NCBI RefSeq assembly: GCF_028606985.1
Contig: NZ_CP117416.1
Location: forward strand, 4,713,001 to 4,777,000
Length of the DNA: 64,000 bases
Direction of reading: 5' to 3'
Source: Paenibacillus kyungheensis
GTDB taxonomy: Bacteria > Bacillota > Bacilli > Paenibacillales > Paenibacillaceae
The position numbers were made by a program, and so were the translations under genes. Shown here piece after piece: positions 16,549-25,100 of this stretch. Below the pieces are notes generated by a model. The model was given only the letters and a program-made list of their open reading frames with translations. It made no database searches and was not told the DNA's origin. Positions within the stretch are counted from its first letter, which is position 1, and each line of letters begins with the position of its first letter.

Positions 16549-17700
16549 TTATTTTAATAAATCGGCTAATGGATCGCGTGAAGGTGAAGAGCTTGGTGCC
16601 GATGATGGCGCAGAACCAGTTGTAGAACCTGTAATTGATGCGATTGGATCATTCTTTGCATCTGCACTATCTAATCCAAGACGCTTGGTCATCATATCGT
16701 TGATACCGGATAATTTTACAGTGTAGTCTTTACAACTAGCGATAATATCGCGGTTCGATTGTTCCGAGTTATCCAGGGCAGACATCAGATCATTGATTGC
16801 TTGATTAACTGATTCCAGAGACATCGTTGGCTTTTTGAGCAATTCTGCGGAACGTTCACTGTTTACTTTCAGCATTTCTGCATTGCGTTTAAATTGATCT
16901 TCGATTGTCTGATTTACACTTTCAACAGCATTTGCTACACGTTCTTGATCTTCTATAGCAAGTGCAATCATCGCTGAAATTTTGATTAAGTTCGCTGCTT
17001 TGTAAACAGAGTCGTTGACTGAATCGATCAACTTATCATTCGTATCATTGACGATATCAGTTGCCGCGATTGCTTGATTAAACAGCATAATATTTTCAGT
17101 CATTGATTGAATACGGGTGACCACTTTACGTAGACCACGTTCTAAGTATACTTTTCGGGGCGCATTCTCAGGCTTCTGAATTTCTTTTTCAAATAAATCT
17201 TTCAGCTTGTTGCCCATTTCGATCTTATATTGGAGTTGATAAATTTCTTCTAATGAATTGCGTTTGAGTGTACGCATACTAATCATATTTTCTTCGAGAT
17301 TGTCTTTCCCATCACGAAGCCCGATCACGATCGCATCGACATTTGTTTTGACAGATTGATATTTGTAGACATAATTTTTGATCGGTGATTTGCGTAACAA
17401 TTTACCGAATAGGCCTACATTTTTACTTTGTTGTAATTCTTCACACTCATTACGAAGCGATAGGATTAGGTTAGACACTTCTTTGGATTTGCCACTCATA
17501 AGATCATTCACCGGACGGTCTAGCATCTGTAGCGTCTGTCCTGCGCGCTCTTGTGTCTGCATCCCAAGCTTACCGACTTCGTCCATCAGTGTATCTAACT
17601 GCATCTGATCTGCTTGCGATACCCGCTGAATGATCATCGATGCTTCTTGCATCACTTTGTGTTCATCTTCTTTTTTTAACGTAATAGGTTGACTTGCCAT
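16549..17700 (-). CDS. TelA/YaaN-family toxic anion resistance protein
   Basis: 383-residue cytosolic, largely alpha-helical protein of the TelA family (toxic anion resistance). Recognisable parts are LDRPVNDLMSGKSKEVSNLILSLRNECEELQ, NAPRKVYLERGLRKVVTRIQSMTENIMLFNQAIAATDIVNDTND and the Ser/Pro-rich tail ending DPLADLLK. It often accompanies Ter proteins and confers tellurite or antibiotic tolerance by an unknown mechanism. The start at 17700 sits behind AAGGAGG; the frame runs upstream without a better site. It is last in the cluster, 64 bases after the XpaC-like gene, matching the xpaC-yaaN order of Bacillus subtilis. Confidence 0.9.
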   Translation of the reverse strand: MASQPITLKKEDEHKVMQEASMIIQRVSQADQMQLDTLMDEVGKLGMQTQERAGQTLQMLDRPVNDLMSGKSKEVSNLILSLRNECEELQQSKNVGLFGKLLRKSPIKNYVYKYQSVKTNVDAIVIGLRDGKDNLEENMISMRTLKRNSLEEIYQLQYKIEMGNKLKDLFEKEIQKPENAPRKVYLERGLRKVVTRIQSMTENIMLFNQAIAATDIVNDTNDKLIDSVNDSVYKAANLIKISAMIALAIEDQERVANAVESVNQTIEDQFKRNAEMLKVNSERSAELLKKPTMSLESVNQAINDLMSALDNSEQSNRDIIASCKDYTVKLSGINDMMTKRLGLDSADAKNDPIASITGSTTGSAPSSAPSSSPSRDPLADLLK

Positions 17701-17764
17701 AAGTTCTTCCTCCTTATTATCAATAAACATCTTCTTCATACTGAAATAGATATTGTACCGTCAA

Positions 17765-18472
17765 TCAGGAGTAGCGTTGGTGAAGAAGTTCTGCTCTTGT
17801 CTGTAGCTCCATCAAGTCTTTATGTTCAATCGTTTTGACGATATGAGTAATCCGGCTATCTACATCTTTGATCCCATCCAACAGTACACGTCTATTTTTG
17901 GATTTGGCTTCGCCACTCAGTCTTAGAAATGGATTGATAATACTATTCAAATCTTTGAGCACAAGACGCTTCACCGTATGATTGATCTCATCGTTATGAA
18001 GCTCGCCTAACATCGGCAATACCCGTTGTAATCGCAAAAACAAAGAACAGGACTTTTCAACAATCTCGTTATCCAGATTATTCTTTTGTCCTTCAGAGAT
18101 AACCATATCTTCCAATACAGCCAAATACTCAAGCACAGGCTGGAAAATAGGAGGTACAGCTTCTTGTTCTACAACAGGAGCAGGACTAGATGAAGAAAGA
18201 CGATTGACAGGACGATCTTCGGTAAGGGTAGACGCAAGAGGTCGATCGGTTGCCATTGATTCTTGGATATGAACAGGTTCTGCCAGTGGTTTGTCTAGAT
18301 TAGCGGTAGGATTGCTGCTGAGCTTCGCCCAGACCACACCAGATAACGTCCCCACCACCGGGAAGATCAATGTAATATAATCTTCTGTAAACCAAAATCC
18401 TGCTAATATGCCTGCCAGATATCCTACGATACCACCTACAGTCGATTTTCCAAACGTTTTCCAAAACGTCAT
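17765..18472 (-). CDS. XpaC-like membrane protein upstream of telA
   Basis: 235 residues. The N-terminus holds two hydrophobic segments (TVGGIVGYLAGILAGFWF and ITLIFPVVGTLSGVVWA), then a Pro/Ser-rich linker (about 55-105), then an alpha-helical domain with LDNEIVEKSCSLFLRLQRVLPMLGELHNDEINHTVKRLVLKDL. The helical domain and the position just before telA recall XpaC (5-bromo-4-chloroindolyl phosphate hydrolysis family), but the similarity is judged by eye only. It probably anchors or partners the TelA protein at the membrane. The ribosome site (AGGCAGG) is weak. Confidence 0.6.
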   Translation of the reverse strand: MTFWKTFGKSTVGGIVGYLAGILAGFWFTEDYITLIFPVVGTLSGVVWAKLSSNPTANLDKPLAEPVHIQESMATDRPLASTLTEDRPVNRLSSSSPAPVVEQEAVPPIFQPVLEYLAVLEDMVISEGQKNNLDNEIVEKSCSLFLRLQRVLPMLGELHNDEINHTVKRLVLKDLNSIINPFLRLSGEAKSKNRRVLLDGIKDVDSRITHIVKTIEHKDLMELQTRAELLHQRYS

Positions 18473-18535
18473 TACGGTTCGCCTGCCTTTCGTCTAAAAT
18501 CATACTACTCTATTCTAATAACATACGATCTATGA

Positions 18536-19576
18536 TCAGGATTGTTCCAATTTACGAATCAATACCGGCTGTTCTACATAGCTTGCCAGAATACCAAACT
18601 CTGGATTTTGCTTTTCTACGGGATATCCTAATGCTAATTTTACAGCGAGGTAAGGGAAATCGACACCACTGAGACAAGAAATATGCAATCCGCCAGACAT
18701 GCGAGGATTAATCTCTAATACTTTCGGAGTATCACCTTGATATTTCAGTTGTAAATTATAATTATACGGAATCTTATAGAACTGCGCCACTTCCTCCGCC
18801 AGCTTAATCAATTCCGGTACATTCTCAAGTAAACGGGCACGTCCACCATCGGCTTTGCGACGAGGAACTGCTGCTAACAATTCTCCGGTCGGTGAAGCCA
18901 GACAATCAATACTATATTCATGCCCTTCTAGTACTTCCATAACCATAAGCTCGGGGAAAGACTCAACTGACGACAAGATCTGAACCGTCTGCTCATACGA
19001 AATATTTACATTAGGTACATCCAACAATTCTTGCAAAGCATTATAATTCGATTGGATCACCCGAAATCCAAGTCCACCTTCAGAGCGGGTCGGCTTAAAG
19101 CATACCCCTAATCCTTTGCTCATCAGATCATGATACGCTTGCTTGAATTGTTCGACATTGTGCACCAGATGATATTCAGGTACAACCATCAGACCATTTT
19201 GCTCAACCGAACGGTAAAAGTTTCCTTTATCTTCGATAACATCAAGCAATTCTAGATTGGTACAAGCAACGACTTTAACTCCGATCGCTTCAAAAGAATG
19301 AATCGCTCGTACAATATTGATCATGCGCCAGCGTGGAACAAATACATCGATCTTATGACGCTTACAGAAATCTAGACAGTACGCCACATACTCATCACCC
19401 GGCAATGCCGGTTCAATCTCGGTGTAATCACATGCTTGAAACGAAACATGTTCAGCATCCCGATGTGTACCATAGATTTCAAATTCCAGTCCATCTGGGT
19501 TATGACGAATATTGTTCATATAATGATATCCGACAGCAAACCAACGATTGAACCAGACACGTACCTTATGACTCAT
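18536..19576 (-). CDS. ATP-grasp ligase of the Ter biosynthetic module
   Basis: 346-residue ATP-grasp enzyme, expected to activate a carboxylate with ATP and join it to an amine or thiol. Typical parts: GVCFKPTRSEGGLGFRVI (lysine and glycine-rich loop), ELMVMEVLEGHEYSIDCLA (adenine and acidic loop) and PKVLEINPRMSGGLHIS (magnesium-binding ExNPR motif). It overlaps the HAD gene by 11 bases, so the two are co-translated. ATP-grasp, HAD, two PRTases and a CitE-like enzyme are the gene set predicted in Ter-cluster comparative genomics to make a nucleoside-like metabolite. Confidence 0.88.
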   Translation of the reverse strand: MSHKVRVWFNRWFAVGYHYMNNIRHNPDGLEFEIYGTHRDAEHVSFQACDYTEIEPALPGDEYVAYCLDFCKRHKIDVFVPRWRMINIVRAIHSFEAIGVKVVACTNLELLDVIEDKGNFYRSVEQNGLMVVPEYHLVHNVEQFKQAYHDLMSKGLGVCFKPTRSEGGLGFRVIQSNYNALQELLDVPNVNISYEQTVQILSSVESFPELMVMEVLEGHEYSIDCLASPTGELLAAVPRRKADGGRARLLENVPELIKLAEEVAQFYKIPYNYNLQLKYQGDTPKVLEINPRMSGGLHISCLSGVDFPYLAVKLALGYPVEKQNPEFGILASYVEQPVLIRKLEQS

Positions 19577-20396
19577 AGCTGACTTTCCCTTCTTGATCTA
19601 ACGTAGCTACCACATATTGCAGAATCTCATCTGCTGCCAAAATACCAGAAGTTGATGTAAACGAATAATGACGCAGTGCAGGTTCTGCTATCGATTCACG
19701 ATACAGTTCACCATGTGCTGGTGCAATCGAATAGTCTGCTACATCAAGCAATCCACGATCCAAAATCGAATCGCCAGATGCGATCACTTTTGAAGCGCCT
19801 ACTCTTTGTTTCACTTCTGCTATTGCTCGATTTTTACTAACTGGAAAAGGAACCAGATACACTTTGCGACCTTGAACCGACATGCCCCACCCTAACGCTT
19901 CTAATTGCGGTTGAAGAGCAAGTACTGTATCCAGTGGCATCAATTCACGATCCACTACAATCGAATAAAATGTACTTTCCCAGAAATGTTCAGCAACGAT
20001 CCAGCTTGGATCAGATACCGTATGAAATAACGCTAATGCTTCTGCCGCAGGAGCTGACTTGGTATACACATCCGCCAAAATCTGCTTGTGCCACTCTTCA
20101 TCCACTACACCGTCAACTAAAATATTCGCTCCATTACTGGTGATTGCGTATTGGGGAATGACTTTATTTTGAAAAATATGAATACGCGCATATTGATCCA
20201 GTGTACGGGTCGTTACCGGGACAAACGTAATCTGCTCAGCCACTTGTTGTAACTGTTGCAGTGTAGCTATCGAAATATAAGAAATAATACGTTCTTTATA
20301 CGTTTCCGCAGGTTGCATCACCGATAGATCGATATCCATTCCCATCGAACGTACAGAATAAATTAACGTCTGATCCAGATCACTCGCATAGATCAT
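19566..20396 (-). CDS. HAD-superfamily phosphatase of the Ter biosynthetic module
   Basis: 276-residue HAD hydrolase with a Cof/sucrose-phosphatase-like cap. Motif I is SDLDQTLIY (nucleophile Asp6), motif II VPVTTRT, motif III the lysine in VSKNRAIAEV, and motif IV IASGDSILDRGLL. It would dephosphorylate a small sugar- or nucleotide-like intermediate. It overlaps both neighbours: 11 bases with the ATP-grasp gene downstream and 4 bases (ATGA) with the StiP-like gene upstream. Confidence 0.9.
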   Translation of the reverse strand: MIYASDLDQTLIYSVRSMGMDIDLSVMQPAETYKERIISYISIATLQQLQQVAEQITFVPVTTRTLDQYARIHIFQNKVIPQYAITSNGANILVDGVVDEEWHKQILADVYTKSAPAAEALALFHTVSDPSWIVAEHFWESTFYSIVVDRELMPLDTVLALQPQLEALGWGMSVQGRKVYLVPFPVSKNRAIAEVKQRVGASKVIASGDSILDRGLLDVADYSIAPAHGELYRESIAEPALRHYSFTSTSGILAADEILQYVVATLDQEGKVSYES

Positions 20397-21544
20397 TCGC
20401 TCTCCCCCTGCCTCGGCTTAATAATGCCACAGCAAGAATACGTTAGATTGTGATAGACTTCTACAGGAACACCGCGATCTTGAGCCAATAGCAAGATATG
20501 ACGTAGATTCGGATTGTCTTCACGATCCACAAGAATTTTCCAGGGTACACGACGTAACAAGACACGTGTCGTCTCGCCTACACCTGGTTTGACTAGATTG
20601 ATATCTTCAATCCCATAATGATCTTGAATCGAACGAATATCAGCTAGCCCTTGCCAGCTTATCGCTACAGGAGAATCTAATAACTCTTGTGCTTGCTGTT
20701 TGGCTTGTTCCGCAATCGCCGGGAAATACGAAGATACCTGATCGACAAATACATTGGATAGATCACTGTCCAACCATTCTTTATAGAATTTGGCTCCATG
20801 AAAATCATGCTCACCGATTAGATCATCACGCAACACCGTTCTACTCATCAATCCAGATACTGTCGAATTTAGACAAGCACTTGGAATCAAAAAGTCTTCA
20901 CGTGTTCCATAAGTGTCCGAGCAGAATCCAGGATCAGCTAATACTGCTAGATCATCATTTAGACGAATACCGTAATCTTTTTCAAATTGATCACAAGCTT
21001 GAATCAATACCTGACGGATCGCACCTTTACCTGTCCATCCATCGACAAATTGTAATTCTTGCTCTACACCATGTTGTTGGAAAATGTATCTCAGTGCATT
21101 TTCGTCGATCCCTTTGCCACGAATAATCGAGATACTATAATGTGGCACATCTAATCCATATTGTTGCATCAAGTAACGCTTCATCAGAATTCCAATCGGC
21201 GTACCTGCTCTAGCCAGTGAAGCCAGTACCAAGTTCTTGCCACGCTTATGCAAAATCAGTTCACTCACTACACCTGCTGCCAGAGCCACTTTTTCAGCGG
21301 ATTCTGCCAGAGTTTCGTGAAATAACTGAATATATTCAGGAGTCGGTTGGTATTCTACAGGCAACATTTCAGAATAATGCGTTCCCGTCTGGATCGCTTC
21401 TTCACGTTCTTCTGTGCCGCGCTCTAGATTCACATTGCTCAAATCTTTCAGTAGAAAAATCACATCAGATGGACTGTAGCTTCCAAGAGGTTCTGGATGT
21501 GGTAAGGGGAATGCTAGCAATTGCTCTTGTTTATGTTGATTCAT
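20393..21544 (-). CDS. StiP-type protein: PRTase domain with C-terminal PELOTA-like domain
   Basis: 383 residues. The N-terminal two-thirds match the PRTase_1/StiP family of Ter clusters (named cysteine protease StiP in some databases): LVLASLARAGTPIGILMKRYL, HYSISIIRGKGIDENALRYI and the PRPP-loop-like ELQFVDGWTGKGAIRQVL. The last about 90 residues (DINLVKPGVGETTRVLLRRVPWKILVDREDNPNLRHILLLAQDRGVPVEVYHNLTYSCCGIIKP) fit the PELOTA-like RNA-binding module. Neighbouring genes overlap at both ends. Predicted role: phosphoribosyl transfer or hydrolysis in synthesis of the Ter metabolite; unproven. Confidence 0.85.
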   Translation of the reverse strand: MNQHKQEQLLAFPLPHPEPLGSYSPSDVIFLLKDLSNVNLERGTEEREEAIQTGTHYSEMLPVEYQPTPEYIQLFHETLAESAEKVALAAGVVSELILHKRGKNLVLASLARAGTPIGILMKRYLMQQYGLDVPHYSISIIRGKGIDENALRYIFQQHGVEQELQFVDGWTGKGAIRQVLIQACDQFEKDYGIRLNDDLAVLADPGFCSDTYGTREDFLIPSACLNSTVSGLMSRTVLRDDLIGEHDFHGAKFYKEWLDSDLSNVFVDQVSSYFPAIAEQAKQQAQELLDSPVAISWQGLADIRSIQDHYGIEDINLVKPGVGETTRVLLRRVPWKILVDREDNPNLRHILLLAQDRGVPVEVYHNLTYSCCGIIKPRQGESE

Positions 21545-22967
21545 GTTCTATCCCTTTCTCTTGCACCATTTGAGGACCACAGATTACGATATGAATCTGC
21601 TGGAACAGCTTGGAGCGCAATACATCGATTAATGGTTGGATACGTTCTTGAGGGACATCACGTTCTAGAAACACAAAGACATCATCATAATGACCTTCCG
21701 GAATGTTATATACAAAGTTAGTCACACTACTATCTTCGGGAGAAGGGAAGGTATCTCCTGTCTGAATACTATAATGCGGCATATGCGAACGGTAAATCGG
21801 GCTACGAGTGGTTGAATGAAACTTGATTCCATCGCCCATTTCACTACTGATTCGCATCGGAATATACATAAATTCTTCAGTACCCAGACACAATGTGTGC
21901 TGACCGGTTCTATGCTTACTTAGTAATTGTGCCGCTTTTTCGATACTAAAGTTATTAGATAGATTGTCATGTGCCCCGATACCGAATCGACCTGTACCTG
22001 TCATCAATGAAGCTTGATTCTGATGACCATATCCATCGATAGAAGCGTATCCTTCTTGCTGTGCAAATAGATGATCCAGATAGATTGTATCTACAGGAAT
22101 ATCTGCTAATTGCTCATGCAATGTCATCGGATCATGCGTAAGACTGGGTTGTCCATGAACCGTAATCTGACCTTTGATCAGAGATAGTACTGTAATCGTT
22201 ATATTTAATTCTTGTTCCAAATCTGCAAACCGCTGTACATGAGCGTCTTCTCGCCAATCGAGTAATGAAGCAACATAATACGTATCACGCGGATATTGAG
22301 CATGAATTTCACGAATAATATTAAGAGCTGTTTTGCCAGTTGTGATCTCATCGTCTACCAGAATAATAGGATCATTGCCTGTGATCATACCTTCCGATTG
22401 AGCATAACAACGATGAGCTGTAGCATGGGAATGTTCTTCTTCAAATGTAATCACCGAGGATAGACCGGCTATATCATGCCGTGTCGTATGTACATATTGA
22501 GCTCCCCGATCAAATACTTGATACATACTATGACCTAATGCTGTCGCGGTCTCGGCAAACCCGATAAACGATACAGGCACAGGTAAAACAAGCTTCAGAT
22601 TCATCAATTCATGATAGGCTTCTGCCAAGCCTTCACCCGATGACATCGCTTGTAAAATGCGAGGAAGTAACGCTGTGATCTTCGGATCAGATTGTTCACG
22701 CATATCATTGTAAAGTAATAATGACAATACTGCTCCACTCAACAATGACAAATAAGGATCAACCGCCAGATGTTTGCCCAGTACTTTGCTGACAAATAAA
22801 AACGAGCGCTTGGGATTAATACGTGCCGCCATCGTAAATAAGTGATCTAATTCTAATTGAAAAGGATTTTGCTGCACTTCTACGTTTACTGTTAAATCTT
22901 CCAAAATCTTATACGTATATACGTTGTTCTTGTTCTGAGAGAAGAGAGATGAAATGTTGTTGTTCAT
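21531..22967 (-). CDS. PRTase with C-terminal TRSP domain (Ter module)
   Basis: 478 residues. The phosphoribosyltransferase core includes SFIGFAETATALGHSMYQVF and the PRPP-binding motif DPIILVDDEITTGKTALNII. The C-terminal part (GTGRFGIGAHDNLSNNFSIEKAAQLLSKHR, then CLGTEEFMYIPMRISSEMGDGIKFHSTTRSPI) is the TRSP domain found almost only in Ter clusters. The ATG at 22967 sits behind GGGGTG; an alternative ATG is at 22979. The 5' end lies 59 bases inside the preceding CitE-like gene and the 3' end overlaps the StiP-like gene by 14, so the whole module is translationally coupled. Confidence 0.88.
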   Translation of the reverse strand: MNNNISSLFSQNKNNVYTYKILEDLTVNVEVQQNPFQLELDHLFTMAARINPKRSFLFVSKVLGKHLAVDPYLSLLSGAVLSLLLYNDMREQSDPKITALLPRILQAMSSGEGLAEAYHELMNLKLVLPVPVSFIGFAETATALGHSMYQVFDRGAQYVHTTRHDIAGLSSVITFEEEHSHATAHRCYAQSEGMITGNDPIILVDDEITTGKTALNIIREIHAQYPRDTYYVASLLDWREDAHVQRFADLEQELNITITVLSLIKGQITVHGQPSLTHDPMTLHEQLADIPVDTIYLDHLFAQQEGYASIDGYGHQNQASLMTGTGRFGIGAHDNLSNNFSIEKAAQLLSKHRTGQHTLCLGTEEFMYIPMRISSEMGDGIKFHSTTRSPIYRSHMPHYSIQTGDTFPSPEDSSVTNFVYNIPEGHYDDVFVFLERDVPQERIQPLIDVLRSKLFQQIHIVICGPQMVQEKGIEHEST

Positions 22968-24117
22968 GTAGCACCCCATAAATTTGTGATCTTGCTATAA
23001 TTTTTTGCGCCCAATTTAAATGAGGTTTGATTTCATTCATTTTGTTAGCGTAGCCACTTTTAAATACACCAAGTTCGCCATTGTTGTTACGAATAATACT
23101 TTCCGCATCTTCAAATTCTTCGCGAGTTACGGTATACAATGATTGTACCAGACCGATATGTGTAGGATGAATAATCGTTTTGCCCACAATCCCGTTTTCT
23201 TTATCCATAATCACTTCACGAATCAAGCCATCCACATGACGGTTAATATATTCTTTGCGTAATTTACGTCCATCATCACCCAATGCTTCTTCAAAAGGAG
23301 ACTGACGCAACATCGGTTTGAGTACCCGTTCTCCATTAGCAAAGTATTCCCATACCGGCCCTGAGATCACATATGGTGAATCCATACGACCGAATAAGTT
23401 AATAATATCAGACATACAGTCCCGAATAGGCGCAATATCGTAAATCGTCATATCAGGACTACGGCGTAATCCAAATAGACTTGAAAAATCAGTCGCTCCA
23501 ATACGCACATTCAATACATACGATTTGTACGTATCCAATATTTTTTTGATCGCTAACAGATGTTCTACACGAGTTTCACGGTAGATCACAGCAGCCGTTT
23601 CAAGTATAGGTAATCCGTATAAGATAGGAGCATTCAGATCTTTCTCCTGATTATAACGTGCAATCGCTTGGAAATACTGTAATCCCTGCTCTGGATCGAA
23701 TTTGGGTAGCATAAAGCCTGTAATCAATATCATCATTTCGCCTAACTGATCAATCATTCGCTCCAACTGCCCGATACTGCGTACACGAATAAATAACAGT
23801 GGTAACTGATCCCGGTGCACTTGTTCTTGTTGTAATTGAACATACAATTGGGTCAGTTGTTGGATTAATGATGCTTCAGCCATCTCTACCTGCTGATCTC
23901 CAACTGCATCTTCCAGATCCAATACCCATGAAGTTAATCCTTGATGTCGTTCTGTCAAAATATCTCTAGCAATCGTGGGACGTGTAGCAGGACAATAGAG
24001 TGCTGCGCCTACGGCATACGCCAATAGTTCCTGTTGGGAAGAGTTATTGTAATGAATCGGTGCCGAATAGAACAATTCTTGTTCTTCTTCAAGCGATAAA
24101 TAGTTAAAGTAACGCAT
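22909..24117 (-). CDS. HpcH/CitE-like aldolase or lyase of the Ter module
   Basis: 402-residue TIM-barrel protein of the HpcH/HpaI and CitE family. Metal and substrate motifs: TSWVLDLEDAVGD, LFIRVRS, GFMLPKFD, LNVRIGATDFSSLFGLRR and IVGKTIIHPTHI. Such enzymes cleave or form C-C bonds of acyl-CoA or oxo-acid substrates with magnesium. The ATG at 24117 is set by AAAGGAGGAG. It opens the biosynthetic sub-operon, downstream of terC and its terminator. Its product presumably feeds the PRTase, HAD and ATP-grasp steps. Confidence 0.87.
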   Translation of the reverse strand: MRYFNYLSLEEEQELFYSAPIHYNNSSQQELLAYAVGAALYCPATRPTIARDILTERHQGLTSWVLDLEDAVGDQQVEMAEASLIQQLTQLYVQLQQEQVHRDQLPLLFIRVRSIGQLERMIDQLGEMMILITGFMLPKFDPEQGLQYFQAIARYNQEKDLNAPILYGLPILETAAVIYRETRVEHLLAIKKILDTYKSYVLNVRIGATDFSSLFGLRRSPDMTIYDIAPIRDCMSDIINLFGRMDSPYVISGPVWEYFANGERVLKPMLRQSPFEEALGDDGRKLRKEYINRHVDGLIREVIMDKENGIVGKTIIHPTHIGLVQSLYTVTREEFEDAESIIRNNNGELGVFKSGYANKMNEIKPHLNWAQKIIARSQIYGVLHEQQHFISLLSEQEQRIYV

Positions 24118-24171
24118 AAGTCTCCTCCTTTGATGCACCGAAACTTTGGCTTGCAAGCCGCCGTATAATAA

Positions 24172-24208
24172 ATAAATCCCTCCTATTGTGCAGGCAGGAG
24201 GGATCATC
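24172..24208 (-). terminator. Terminator between terC and the biosynthetic sub-operon
   Basis: On the minus strand ATCCCTCCT and AGGAGGGAT are followed by TTATTTATT. The T run is imperfect, so some read-through into the CitE-like gene is likely. Confidence 0.7.
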
Positions 24209-24233
24209 CAATCTGTTGTAGCAGCAATTCTGA

Positions 24234-24965
24234 TTAAGACTGTTCTTTTTTACGACGAATCGAACTAATGACCATCGTTCCTACAAACACCACAATAAGA
24301 ATTGCAAAAAACAACACTTGAGAAATTTCAAAACCAAATGCGCCGACAATCATTTTCACTGCAATAATCGCAATTAAAATAAATGCTGTTTTCTCTAGTT
24401 CAGGGAACTTATTAATCAGTTTCAAGAACAATTGAGCTACGCCACGCATCATCAAAATCCCAATAATACCACCCAGGAATAATACCCAGACTTCGTTACT
24501 GATACCAAAAGCCGCTACAACGCTATCAATACTGAAAGCAATATCCATCATTTCAACCATTAATACGGTTTTCCAGAAAGACATTGGCTTGTTCTGTACT
24601 TCGTCTTCGTCTCCGCCTTTGAATAATCCTTTGTACGCAATATAGAACAGATACAATCCGCCAATGACTTTGACTGCTGTAAATGTAACCAGATACGTTC
24701 CAAGACCAATCGCCAGAAAGCGGAAAAGATAAGCTCCAAGAATACCGTAGAACAAAGCCTTTTTCTGCTGTTTCGGTGGCAAATGTCTGACCATAACGGC
24801 TAACACAAGCGCATTGTCAGCGGACAATAATCCTTCTAATAGTACAAGACTTGCAATAACTCCCCAGCTCACTGGATCGGATAGAGTTGCAGCAATCTCA
24901 CTCCATGAGAAGAAGTGACCGTAGTTATCAGCAATACTTTGAAAAAAATTACTGAACCAGTCCAT
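24234..24965 (-). CDS. terC: TerC family integral membrane protein
   Basis: 243-residue protein with about seven helices. The two family motifs with membrane-embedded aspartates are LLEGLLSADNALVLAVMVRHLP and MVEMMDIAFSIDSVVAAFGIS. TerC-family proteins export or handle metal ions such as manganese, or help metallate exoenzymes. The ATG at 24965 lies behind GGAGGACGATGT. A charged cytosolic loop (FKGGDEDEVQNKP) and a basic tail fix the topology. Its place between the TerD-TerA fusion and the CitE-like gene is typical of Ter clusters. Confidence 0.92.
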   Translation of the reverse strand: MDWFSNFFQSIADNYGHFFSWSEIAATLSDPVSWGVIASLVLLEGLLSADNALVLAVMVRHLPPKQQKKALFYGILGAYLFRFLAIGLGTYLVTFTAVKVIGGLYLFYIAYKGLFKGGDEDEVQNKPMSFWKTVLMVEMMDIAFSIDSVVAAFGISNEVWVLFLGGIIGILMMRGVAQLFLKLINKFPELEKTAFILIAIIAVKMIVGAFGFEISQVLFFAILIVVFVGTMVISSIRRKKEQS

Positions 24966-25100
24966 ACATCGTCCTCCATATACACTTCGTGTGTTAAGCG
25001 TGATGTCCACATTCTAATTATTTTAGAGGGGTATCAACACTTATAATACCGAGTTTTGTAAATTCTGTGTATGTTCAAGATCACCATATGCATCGGTAGC

